Shown: one piece after another, positions 1-6,016 of the stretch | How positions within the stretch are numbered: the first letter of the stretch is position 1 | How the letters are laid out: the number at the start of each line of letters is the position of its first letter | Origin: Aquificota bacterium | GTDB lineage: Bacteria; Aquificota; Aquificia; Aquificales; Aquificaceae | DNA: 8,483 bases | Direction of reading: 5' to 3' | NCBI GenBank assembly: GCA_024280065.1 | Contig: JAJRQX010000166.1 | Coordinates: 1 to 8,483 of the forward strand | Program-made: the position numbers and the translations under genes | Notes under the pieces: generated by a model | Database searches by the model: none | What the model was told of the DNA's origin: nothing | Seen by the model: the letters and a program-made list of their open reading frames with translations, nothing else

Positions 1-22
1 AATTCTACAGAGGGCGAGGAAT

Positions 23-316
23 ATGGTGAACACAGCGGTGGTAGATGAGGAGAAGCTGGAGGAGCTGGCGGAGTTTTTCAAAGCCCTTTCCCACCCGGTC
101 AGGCTCAAGATAATATCCATACTGATCGAGGGAAAGCAGTGTGTCAAGAACCTAGGTGAGCTTCTGAACATGTCACAGCCGAGCGTTTCCCAGCATCTAT
201 CGATACTCAGAAGCAGGGGCATAGTGGGGTGGAAGAGGGAAGGGTCCGTTATATGTTACTACATCAAGGACGACAGGATACTGAAGCTCTACAATATGCT
301 GATCAAGGAGGAGTGA
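23..316 (+). CDS. ArsR-family winged-helix transcriptional regulator
   Basis: This 97-residue protein is a compact ArsR/SmtB-type repressor, which normally binds operator DNA as a dimer and lets go on binding a metal or on thiol modification. Residues 17-30 ([14 protein letters not shown]) are the family's typical N-terminal helix. Residues 51-68 ([18 protein letters not shown]) are the recognition helix leading into the wing at about 69-82. The classic ArsR metal motif ELCVCDL is not intact: only Cys40 lies in the equivalent helix, and the only other cysteine is Cys78 in the wing. The inducer cannot be named; a thiol or sulfur signal is as plausible as a metal. The frame stays open to the left window edge, but GAGGG at 10-14 sits 8 bases before ATG 23 and supports this start. 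It is tightly coupled to the thioredoxin gene, which hints at redox-linked regulation (inference). Confidence 0.93.
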   Translation: MVNTAVVDEEKLEELAEFFKALSHPVRLKIISILIEGKQCVKNLGELLNMSQPSVSQHLSILRSRGIVGWKREGSVICYYIKDDRILKLYNMLIKEE

Positions 317-318
317 AT

Positions 319-648
319 ATGGCTGGGAAGGTCATAACCCTCACCGAAAGCAACTGGAACGAGGAGGTTATAAGCTCGGACAAGCCTGTTCTTGTTGATT
401 TCTGGGCCCCCTGGTGCGGACCCTGCAGAATAATAGCACCTATAATAGAGGAGCTCGCTGAGGAGTTTGAGGGGAAACTGAAGGTGGGGAAGCTCAACAC
501 GGATGAGAACCCCAACATAGCGATGCAGTACGGCATAAGGGCTATCCCCACCGTCATACTCTTCAAGAACGGGGAGGTGGTGGACACGAGGATAGGTGTC
601 CAGCCTAAGGACGCTTTAAAACAGATGGTCATGAGCCATATATCCTAA
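319..648 (+). CDS. trxA: Thioredoxin
   Basis: This is a canonical 109-residue cytoplasmic thioredoxin that reduces protein disulfides and is itself recharged by thioredoxin reductase. Visible marks are FWAPWCGPC at residues 28-36 with redox cysteines 33 and 36, the buried Asp27, and the cis-proline loop IPT at 76-78. The length and fold order match the family exactly and there is no signal peptide. The start at 319 is chosen over an in-frame ATG at 229 because AGGAGGAG (307-313) precedes it at good distance and residue 1 fits family N termini. The Shine-Dalgarno overlaps the end of the ArsR gene and only 2 bases separate the two genes, so they are almost certainly co-transcribed and translationally coupled. 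The ArsR protein may therefore control thioredoxin supply. Confidence 0.97.
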   Translation: MAGKVITLTESNWNEEVISSDKPVLVDFWAPWCGPCRIIAPIIEELAEEFEGKLKVGKLNTDENPNIAMQYGIRAIPTVILFKNGEVVDTRIGVQPKDALKQMVMSHIS

Positions 649-672
649 AACACCTCCCCGTAGGTCAGATAT

Positions 673-682
673 TAATATATAA
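673..682 (+). promoter_or_regulatory. TAATATATAA element just before the PilZ gene start (possible -10)
   Basis: An AT-only 10-mer ends 3 bases before ATG 686. It overlaps a perfect 10-bp palindrome ATATTAATAT at 669-678. No Shine-Dalgarno lies at a usable distance from the ATG, so the element may be a -10 box that starts transcription at or very near the start codon. No convincing -35 hexamer is seen 16-18 bases upstream. The identical 10-mer precedes der at 1742-1751. Confidence 0.35.
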
Positions 683-685
683 GTT

Positions 686-1744
686 ATGGAAACTCAAACC
701 GCATGGGATACCCTGATCGAAGCCTCCAAGTATATGTTCAGGGGGCCAACGGGGAGGGAGATAGCACTTTTCCTCATCATACTCGGGATAACCCTCGCTG
801 TGATCTCCATACCCTACGTATGGGGAAAGGTATCAAGGATAAGGGAGGTGGAGAGGGCCTTCTTCCAGAGGGGAAGGTCCCTCGGTCTCACGGACGAGGA
901 AATACAGCTTCTCTGGACCTATGCCAGAAAACTTCCTTATGACCCACAGATGATATATGAAAACAAGACACTTTTTGAAAAAGTCGTATCAAGGATAGTT
1001 CGTGAGAATTTAGTCGGTGTAAGGCTGATACCGACCATAAGGGCGAAGCTCAGGTTTGACACCCTCCCTTGGTTCATACCTCTAACGAACACAAGGGACA
1101 TAGACCTCTACCAGACAGGAAAGCTGGATGTGGACGGCGTTTACGTGGACGCTGCCGTCTGGGACAAAACGGAGACGGAGCTTCACATAGTTGTCCTTGG
1201 ACCCCTGCCGAGGGCAGTCAGGGTCGGTGAGAGCCTCAAGTTCCACTTCATAAGGGAGAACGAGGGAAGATACAGCTTTGAGAGTGTGGTAAAGGACAAA
1301 TACACAGAAGGTGACAGGCTCGTCCTCGTATTTGAGCACACGGAACACCTTCACAGGGTCCAGCTGCGGGAGAGTCTAAGGTGGAAGGTGAACGTCCCCG
1401 TGGAGTTCGCGATCGCTGAGGACGTTACGGAGGAGGCACTGAAGGAGACCATGTTTATGGCAGGGAGGATAGAGGACATAAGCACAAAAGGTGTTAGAAT
1501 ATGCACGGAGGACCTTATAAAACCGAAGGAGGGACACTACGTTGTCATGAACTTCCAGCTCGGGGGGCACAGGTTTGAGAACCTGGTCGGTCAGATAGTG
1601 AACGTGAGGGTTCTCCAGACCCAGACCTGCATGGGTGTAAGGTTCCTTAAGATCTCAAGACAAGAGGAGAAGATAATTGACAGGTACATAATGGACGAGC
1701 AGAGGAAACTCATAAAGGCTTACAAAGTAGGAGAAACAGAGTAA
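686..1744 (+). CDS. Membrane-anchored PilZ-domain protein (YcgR-like)
   Basis: This 352-residue protein is a probable cyclic di-GMP effector at the inner face of the cytoplasmic membrane. Residues about 26-46 form one hydrophobic segment, followed by a basic, helical linker to about 125. Residues about 140-225 resemble the beta-rich YcgR N-terminal domain that comes before PilZ. The PilZ domain follows with both ligand-binding signatures: RESLR at 228-232 (RxxxR) and DISTKG at 264-269 (DxSxxG), ending near residue 325 after CMGVRFLKIS. No GGDEF, EAL or HD-GYP domain is attached. In characterised relatives such proteins alter flagellar or type IV pilus function or exopolysaccharide; which applies here cannot be told. 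The gene lies 37 bases after the thioredoxin and 14 before der. Its ATG has no Shine-Dalgarno, but the alternative start at Met17 has none either and would remove much of the membrane segment's lead-in. Confidence 0.85.
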   Translation: METQTAWDTLIEASKYMFRGPTGREIALFLIILGITLAVISIPYVWGKVSRIREVERAFFQRGRSLGLTDEEIQLLWTYARKLPYDPQMIYENKTLFEKVVSRIVRENLVGVRLIPTIRAKLRFDTLPWFIPLTNTRDIDLYQTGKLDVDGVYVDAAVWDKTETELHIVVLGPLPRAVRVGESLKFHFIRENEGRYSFESVVKDKYTEGDRLVLVFEHTEHLHRVQLRESLRWKVNVPVEFAIAEDVTEEALKETMFMAGRIEDISTKGVRICTEDLIKPKEGHYVVMNFQLGGHRFENLVGQIVNVRVLQTQTCMGVRFLKISRQEEKIIDRYIMDEQRKLIKAYKVGETE

Positions 1745-1751
1745 TATATAA
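1742..1751 (+). promoter_or_regulatory. TAATATATAA element before der (possible -10)
   Basis: This is the same 10-mer as at 673-682, here overlapping the stop codon of the PilZ gene and ending 7 bases before the der ATG. The stretch between it and the ATG is ACCCCTCC, the opposite of a Shine-Dalgarno. A -10 box at 1745-1750 (TATATA) would place the transcript start at about 1757-1759, giving a leaderless der mRNA. The -35 region is poor (TACAAA at 1721-1726). Confidence 0.35.
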
Positions 1752-1758
1752 CCCCTCC

Positions 1759-3057
1759 ATGGAGAACAGGGTGGTAATCGTCGGCAGGCCCAACGTGGGC
1801 AAATCCTCCCTCTTCAACAGGATCCTGGGAAGGAGGAAGGCGATAGTTGAGGACGTACCCGGTGTAACGAGGGATGCGGTTGAAGCAAAGGTAGAGTGGA
1901 AGGGTAAGGAGTTCATACTTGTGGATACGGGAGGTTTTGTGCCTAAAACCTCCGATGAGATCCTGAGGTCTGTGAAGGAAACCATAAAGAGGGAGATAAA
2001 GAGGGCGGATGTTCTTATATTCGTCGTAGACTCCAAGGAGGGACTGACACCTCTTGATGAGGAGATAGCGAAGGATCTCTATCCCATTAAGGACAGAGTT
2101 CTGGTTGCTGTGAACAAGGTGGATACAAAGAAGGATGAGGCTCTCGTTTCGGAGTTTTATCCCCTCGGTTTTGAACACGTCTTTCCTGTTTCCGCTGTCC
2201 ACGGAAGGGGGGTGGGTGAGCTCCTTGACGAGGTGGTAAGAAGGTTCAAGAAGGACAAGGTTGAACTCAGATACGAGGGTATAAGGATATCATTCGTTGG
2301 GAGACCAAACGTCGGGAAATCCTCCCTGATTAACGCCCTCCTTAAGGAAGAAAGGGTTATAGTTTCTCCCGTAGCTGGGACAACCAGGGACGCGGTTGAG
2401 ATACCCTTCAGATGGAGGGAAAGGGACTTTGTCCTTATTGATACCGCGGGTGTGAGGAGGCCCTCAAGGGTTGAGTACGGGGTTGAGTTCTTCTCTGTGG
2501 GGAGGACCATAAGGGCAATAGAGGATTCGGATATCGTCTGCCTTATGATAGATGCCAGCGAAGGTATCACCAGGCAGGACAAGAGGCTTGGAGGTCTCAT
2601 AGAGAGGAGGTTCAGGGGGTGCGTTATAGTGGCCAACAAGATGGACATGTGTGCTTACTCGGAGGATGAGGTTGAGGGCTTCATAAGAAAAGAACTGTTC
2701 TTCCTTGACTTTGCTCCCGTAGCCTTCACGGTGGCCACGGAGGGGAAAGGGATTGAGAGCGTCCTTGATAAGGCCCTTCTCGTTTACGAGGACTTCACAA
2801 GACAGCACAAGACCTCTTTTGTGAACAGGGCGGTTGAGAAGATATTTAAGGAGAAACCACCTCCTCACTACAGGGGTAAGGAGGTGAAAGTTTACTATGC
2901 CTTTCAGGAGGGGACCAGACCCCCGACCATAGTCCTCATAACCAACTACCCGGACGGTTGGAAAGAGAGCTACAAGAGGTTCTTCGTAAAGAGGCTAAGG
3001 GAACACCTCAAGCTCAAACACACACCCATAAAGCTCATTATAAGGGGTAGGGAGTGA
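1759..3057 (+). CDS. der: Tandem GTPase Der (EngA), ribosome assembly factor
   Basis: Der binds the 50S subunit and is required for its late maturation. The 432-residue protein shows the unique tandem GTPase layout. Domain 1 has GRPNVGKS at 9-16, Thr37 in the PGVTRDA switch, DTGG at 56-59 and NKVD at 119-122. Domain 2 has GRPNVGKS at 181-188, AGTTRDA at 206-212, DTAG at 228-231 and NKMD at 293-296. The KH-like RNA-binding domain spans about 345-430 and carries the PPPHYRGKEVKVYY stretch typical of the family. Both G-domains keep every nucleotide-binding motif. The length is slightly short for the family, as is common in thermophiles. The start lacks a Shine-Dalgarno; GTG at 1771 (residue 5, preceded by GGAG) is an alternative. 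The gene ends head-on against the dsbC-like gene with no spacer. Confidence 0.98.
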   Translation: MENRVVIVGRPNVGKSSLFNRILGRRKAIVEDVPGVTRDAVEAKVEWKGKEFILVDTGGFVPKTSDEILRSVKETIKREIKRADVLIFVVDSKEGLTPLDEEIAKDLYPIKDRVLVAVNKVDTKKDEALVSEFYPLGFEHVFPVSAVHGRGVGELLDEVVRRFKKDKVELRYEGIRISFVGRPNVGKSSLINALLKEERVIVSPVAGTTRDAVEIPFRWRERDFVLIDTAGVRRPSRVEYGVEFFSVGRTIRAIEDSDIVCLMIDASEGITRQDKRLGGLIERRFRGCVIVANKMDMCAYSEDEVEGFIRKELFFLDFAPVAFTVATEGKGIESVLDKALLVYEDFTRQHKTSFVNRAVEKIFKEKPPPHYRGKEVKVYYAFQEGTRPPTIVLITNYPDGWKESYKRFFVKRLREHLKLKHTPIKLIIRGRE

Positions 3058-3798
3058 TCACTGTATAAGGGCCTTCAGGTCGTCCATGGACCTGGGTAAA
3101 CCTACCAGGTATCTGCCGTTCATACCTATCAGGGTTGGTGTCCCCGTAACCCCTATTTCCTCCATGAGCTTCACATTAGCTTCTATAGCCTTTTTCCCTT
3201 CCTCACACTGGTTCTTTGTGTTCCTGTAGGTGTGCATGTCATCGTAGCCCCTCCTGTCGCAGACCATAGCTATGGATTTCTTCTTAGCCTCAGGGTGTAT
3301 CGGGAGCGGATAGAGTATCACCTTTATCTTGACCCTGTTCTGCTTGGCCCAGTCCTTAAGGGCGGGGGAGAGCCTCCTGCAGAAGGGACAGTCCGGGTCG
3401 GATATATAGTATATGAACTTCTCCCCCTCACCGTAGGTCATGTTGACGTGTTTCTCCAGTCTGTTCAGGATCTCCTTTGAAACGGTCATGTGCTTCTGTA
3501 CCGTCCTCTCAGTCAGGTTCTCCCTCGTCTCTATGTTGAACAGGTTGCCCACTATTATGTTCTTCCCATCCGAGTTCGTGTAGACAACTATGGGTTTCAG
3601 CCCAACCTTCACCACCACCTCGCAGACCTCAGGCATGCCCTCTGCGGGTTTGATGCTCTCAATGGAGAAGTCTCTGTTTATCAGCTTGGATAGGTTGCTT
3701 TTCATGACCTCCTTTGAAGGGCACTGGGCCTGAACCTTGCAGGAGTAAAAGACCGGGACGATCAGGATCGCAAGAAGGATGAGTTTAAGACTCTTCAT
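3058..3798 (-). CDS. dsbC: DsbC/DsbG-like periplasmic thiol-disulfide isomerase
   Basis: This 246-residue exported protein of the DsbC/DsbG type reshuffles or reduces disulfides in the periplasm. Residues 1-24 are a signal peptide (MKSLK, hydrophobic 6-18, then cleavage after VQA24). Cys20 does not sit in a proper lipobox (FYSC), so a lipoprotein is less likely. Residues 25-90 fit the small N-terminal dimerisation domain. The thioredoxin-like domain has CPFC at 137-140, a second cysteine pair at Cys180 and Cys198 placed like the structural disulfide of E. coli DsbC, and the cis-proline loop GTPT at 219-222. The CPFC dipeptide differs from CGYC of DsbC and CPYC of DsbG, so isomerase against other thiol roles (for example cytochrome c maturation) is open. 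GGGGAGG precedes the ATG, and the gene follows leuA by 19 bases, so it is probably on the same transcript. Confidence 0.88.
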   Translation of the reverse strand: MKSLKLILLAILIVPVFYSCKVQAQCPSKEVMKSNLSKLINRDFSIESIKPAEGMPEVCEVVVKVGLKPIVVYTNSDGKNIIVGNLFNIETRENLTERTVQKHMTVSKEILNRLEKHVNMTYGEGEKFIYYISDPDCPFCRRLSPALKDWAKQNRVKIKVILYPLPIHPEAKKKSIAMVCDRRGYDDMHTYRNTKNQCEEGKKAIEANVKLMEEIGVTGTPTLIGMNGRYLVGLPRSMDDLKALIQ

Positions 3799-3817
3799 AC
3801 CGAAACCTCCCCTTAAA

Positions 3818-5380
3818 TTATACCGTTCCCTCCTTTCTTATCTCGGACCTCTGAAGTATGTACTCCTTACGGAGAATAGCCCTGTTAAGGGCATCCACGT
3901 AAGCCTTGACGCTCGCCTTTATTATGTCCGTATCAACTCCCCTCCCAGAGGCTTCAACCCCGTCAAGGCTGAGGACCACCCTCGCCTCCGCCTGGGCGTC
4001 CGTGTTCGGGGTCAGGGCCTTTATGGAGTAGTCAAGGAGTCTGGTGTTCACACCGAGGGCTTTTTGGATCGCTTTTATGGTTGCGTCCACAGGACCGTTC
4101 CCTGTCTCCGTGGCGGTTTTCTCTTCTCCCCTAAATGAGATCCTAACCGTTGCCGTGGGTAGCATGTTGTCCCCCGTTTGGACCTGAAAGTGTTCAACCA
4201 CGATGGGCTCTTGAATCTCCACCTTCATGAACTCCTGGTATATGAGAGCATCTATGTCCTCGTCGTATATCTCCTTCTTCTTGTCTGCGAGGTCCTTTAA
4301 CTTCTCAAAGACTCTATCCAAGTCCTCCTTAGTGTAGGATATTCCGTACTCATCTAACTTCTTCTTCAGGGCATGCCTTCCCGAGTGCTTCCCCAATACC
4401 ATCCTGCGCTCCGGAAAGCCTACCTCCTTTGGGTCCATTATCTCGTAGGTTAACCTGTGGCTTAAGACACCGTGCTGGTGTATGCCGGACTCGTGGGCGA
4501 AGGCGTTGTCCCCAACTATTGCCTTGTTCCTCTGGACAAAGGAACCTGTTATCATGCAGAGAAGTCTTGAAGTTTTGTATATCTCCCTTGTGTTGATCTC
4601 GGTGTACAGATCACCGAAGAAGTCCCTCCTCACCTTAAGGGCCATGACGATCTCCTCAAGGGCTGCGTTTCCTGCCCTCTCGCCTATGCCGTTTATTGTG
4701 CACTCCACCTGCCTCGCACCTTTGCTGACCGCTGTGAGAGAGTTGGCAACTGCAAGGCCGAGGTCATCGTGGCAATGGACGCTCAGAATAACCTTGTCTA
4801 TGTTGGGGACGTTGTTCATGATGTCCTCTATGAGCTGTCCGAACTCTTCAGGTATCGCGTAGCCCACCGTGTCGGGTATGTTTATCACGGTTGCCCCTGC
4901 CTTTATAGCCTCCTCTATAACTTTGTAAAGGAACTCCCTTTCGCTCCTGGTAGCGTCCTCACAGGAGAACTCAACGTCATCGGTAAACCTCCTCGCAAAG
5001 GAGACAGCCCTCTTAGCGGTCTCAAGGACCTCCTCCGGAGTCTTCCTGAGTTTATACCTCATGTGGATCTCCGAGGTGGCTATGAAGGTGTGTATCCTCC
5101 CCCTCTCCGCTGGCCGGAGGGCCTCCGCAGCGAGCTCTATATCCTTCTCCATAGCCCTCGCCAGGGAGCATATTACAGGTCCCTTTATCTCCTCCGATAT
5201 CCTCCTGACCGCCTCAAAGTCTCCCTTTGAGGCCGCCGCGAAACCTGCCTCTATCACGTCAACACCGAGTCTGGCGAGCTGGTGGGCCATCTTGACCTTC
5301 TCCTCGGCGGTCATGGAAAAGCCGGGGGCCTGTTCACCGTCCCTGAGGGTGGTGTCAAAGATGTAAACCTTATCAGCCAT
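3818..5380 (-). CDS. leuA: 2-isopropylmalate synthase
   Basis: LeuA condenses acetyl-CoA with 2-oxoisovalerate, the committed step of leucine synthesis in the cytoplasm. The 520-residue protein keeps the full family plan: DTTLRDGEQ at 9-17 with catalytic Arg13 and metal ligand Asp14, metal ligands His202 and His204 in HCHDD, GIGERAGN ending at Asn238, and HESGIHQHGVL at 296-306. Its C-terminal leucine-feedback domain is at about 390-510, with TGNGPVDA (426-433) and GRGVDTDIIKAS (479-490). Catalytic numbering coincides with the E. coli enzyme. The homologues homocitrate synthase and citramalate synthase are less likely given this close match. The start at 5380 is chosen over an in-frame TTG at 5431 because AGGAGG lies 6 bases upstream and because that TTG belongs to the -35 box. 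The Fur-like site in its leader suggests iron- or peroxide-linked control. The dsbC-like gene follows. Confidence 0.97.
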   Translation of the reverse strand: MADKVYIFDTTLRDGEQAPGFSMTAEEKVKMAHQLARLGVDVIEAGFAAASKGDFEAVRRISEEIKGPVICSLARAMEKDIELAAEALRPAERGRIHTFIATSEIHMRYKLRKTPEEVLETAKRAVSFARRFTDDVEFSCEDATRSEREFLYKVIEEAIKAGATVINIPDTVGYAIPEEFGQLIEDIMNNVPNIDKVILSVHCHDDLGLAVANSLTAVSKGARQVECTINGIGERAGNAALEEIVMALKVRRDFFGDLYTEINTREIYKTSRLLCMITGSFVQRNKAIVGDNAFAHESGIHQHGVLSHRLTYEIMDPKEVGFPERRMVLGKHSGRHALKKKLDEYGISYTKEDLDRVFEKLKDLADKKKEIYDEDIDALIYQEFMKVEIQEPIVVEHFQVQTGDNMLPTATVRISFRGEEKTATETGNGPVDATIKAIQKALGVNTRLLDYSIKALTPNTDAQAEARVVLSLDGVEASGRGVDTDIIKASVKAYVDALNRAILRKEYILQRSEIRKEGTV

Positions 5381-5386
5381 TTCCAA

Positions 5387-5392
5387 CCTCCT
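5387..5392 (-). promoter_or_regulatory. Shine-Dalgarno AGGAGG that fixes the leuA start
   Basis: A perfect AGGAGG, within GAGGAGGTT (5385-5393), lies 6 bases before ATG 5380. This decides the leuA start and makes the 17-codon upstream extension to TTG 5431 unlikely. Confidence 0.85.
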
Positions 5393-5394
5393 CG

Positions 5395-5419
5395 GTAATT
5401 GAAAATTATTCTCAATTAC
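5395..5419 (-). promoter_or_regulatory. Fur-family-like operator in the leuA promoter
   Basis: This 25-bp inverted repeat is centred on 5407, and 11 of its 12 base-pair positions are symmetrical; the outer arms are GTAATTGA and TCAATTAC. Its core on the minus strand, TGAGAATAATTTTCA (5414-5400), matches the Fur 7-1-7 consensus TGATAATNATTATCA at all but two positions. The flanking bases also match the extended Bacillus-type Fur box (AATTG...CAATT). It covers the putative -10 box, where a bound repressor would block RNA polymerase. The regulator (Fur, PerR or another family member) cannot be told from the site and is not encoded in the window. Confidence 0.65.
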
Positions 5420-5431
5420 GGCGGGTGTCAA
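5403..5431 (-). promoter_or_regulatory. Putative sigma-70 promoter of leuA
   Basis: A perfect -35 hexamer TTGACA lies at 5431-5426. Two -10 options follow: AATAAT at 5410-5405 (spacer 15) or TAATTT at 5408-5403 (spacer 17). The start of transcription would fall near 5396-5398, just before the Shine-Dalgarno, giving a leader of about 16-18 bases. The -10 options both lie inside the Fur-like palindrome. The promoter separates the leuA-dsbC unit from the mglA operon upstream. Confidence 0.6.
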
Positions 5432-5441
5432 GGGAGAGGTC

Positions 5442-6016
5442 TCACTTCCTCTCTAGCTCCCCTGCGGACACCTTCTCCAGGAGGACCTTCTTGACTATAG
5501 CGTGGAAGGTCTCCACAACACCCTTACCCTCTACGGCGATCGCCTCCACGTATTCTGTATCCCAAGGATTACATACTGGCTGGAGCTCCTCTATGGGAAC
5601 GGCGTCAGGGAGGTCTCTCTTGTTATACTGGACCACAACAGGGAGTGAGTAAAGGTCAAAGCCCTGTTCTTGAGGACAGCGGCGGTTTCCCTGAGAACGA
5701 GGAAGTTTATGTTCTCCCTGTCTCTGGCACTGTCCACGACGAAGACGAGCCCGTCCACCCCTTTCATGATCACCTTCCTGAGCGGGTGCAGCCTGAACTG
5801 GCCAGGTGTGGTCAGGACCTTTATGTCTATGTTCTGGCCCTCTATGTTAAAGGAGCTTAGGAACATTTCAACGAAGAGGGTTCTGTTCTCGTCCGTCTCC
5901 ATGGATATGTAGTCTCCCTTTGTGACGCCCTTTTCTTTCAGCTTCTCATAGAGCACCTTTACGTTGGTGCTCTTCCCAGCCAGCGAAGCCCCGAAGTAAA
6001 CTATCTTCAGCTTCAT
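5442..6016 (-). CDS. mglA: MglA-type Ras-like small GTPase, interrupted by a frameshift
   Basis: MglA proteins are cytoplasmic GTP/GDP switches that set cell polarity and motility in Myxococcus and Thermus, with MglB as GTPase-activating partner. The first frame (stop at 5591) encodes GASLAGKS at 9-16 (P-loop), a Thr-rich switch I area at 41-48, TTPGQFR at 69-75 (the PGQ form of switch II typical of MglA) and DGLVFVVDSA at 88-97. The frame is then lost near 5657-5660. The -1 frame continues perfectly as DLYSLPVVVQYNKRDLP, with the guanine-specificity motif NKRD, to the stop at 5442. Restoring one T gives a 191-residue protein, close to the usual length of about 195. The intact frame alone makes 141 residues ending in a foreign tail and lacking NKRD. 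The ATG overlaps the MglB stop by 4 bases (ATGA). Either a sequencing error or a real mutation is possible. Confidence 0.9.
5657..5662 (-). other. Frameshift site in mglA
   Basis: The minus strand reads AAC AGG GCT TTG ACC, continuing as L T F T H S L L W S S, which does not fit the family. Reading GCT TTT GAC instead, with one extra T in the T-run at 5660-5658, gives A F D L Y S L P V V V Q Y N K R D, which fits MglA. A missing base in a short homopolymer is the simplest explanation. The sequence does not form a classical X-XXY-YYZ slippery heptamer in the zero frame. Confidence 0.85.

Noticed and set aside
229..318. Upstream ATG 229 as the thioredoxin start, giving a 30-residue N-terminal extension
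   Set aside because: The extension is the shifted reading of the ArsR gene; the strong Shine-Dalgarno at 307-313 and family length support ATG 319.
3088..3108. ACCTGG/CCAGGT inverted repeat just inside the 3' end of the dsbC-like gene, considered as a der terminator
   Set aside because: The stem is short, lies in coding sequence, and has no T-run on either strand.
3791..3860. Cys20 of the DsbC-like protein as a lipoprotein anchor
   Set aside because: The residues before it (VFYSC) do not fit the lipobox, and a normal signal peptidase I site (VQA) lies just after.
4482..5366. Several plus-strand open frames of 100-150 codons opposite leuA
   Set aside because: They are antisense shadows of a well-conserved gene, with low-complexity Ser/Leu/Arg-rich translations and no recognisable motif.
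5434..5453. Hairpin GAGAGG/CCTCTC with an 8-base loop spanning the mglA stop codon, considered as a terminator
   Set aside because: The stem is only 6 bp and is followed on the minus strand by CCTTGACACC, not a T-run, so it does not look like an intrinsic terminator.
5640..5680. Programmed -1 frameshifting as the explanation of the split mglA
   Set aside because: The zero-frame codons AGG GCT TTG do not form a slippery heptamer and no strong downstream structure is evident; sequence error or mutation is more likely, though not excluded by sequence alone.
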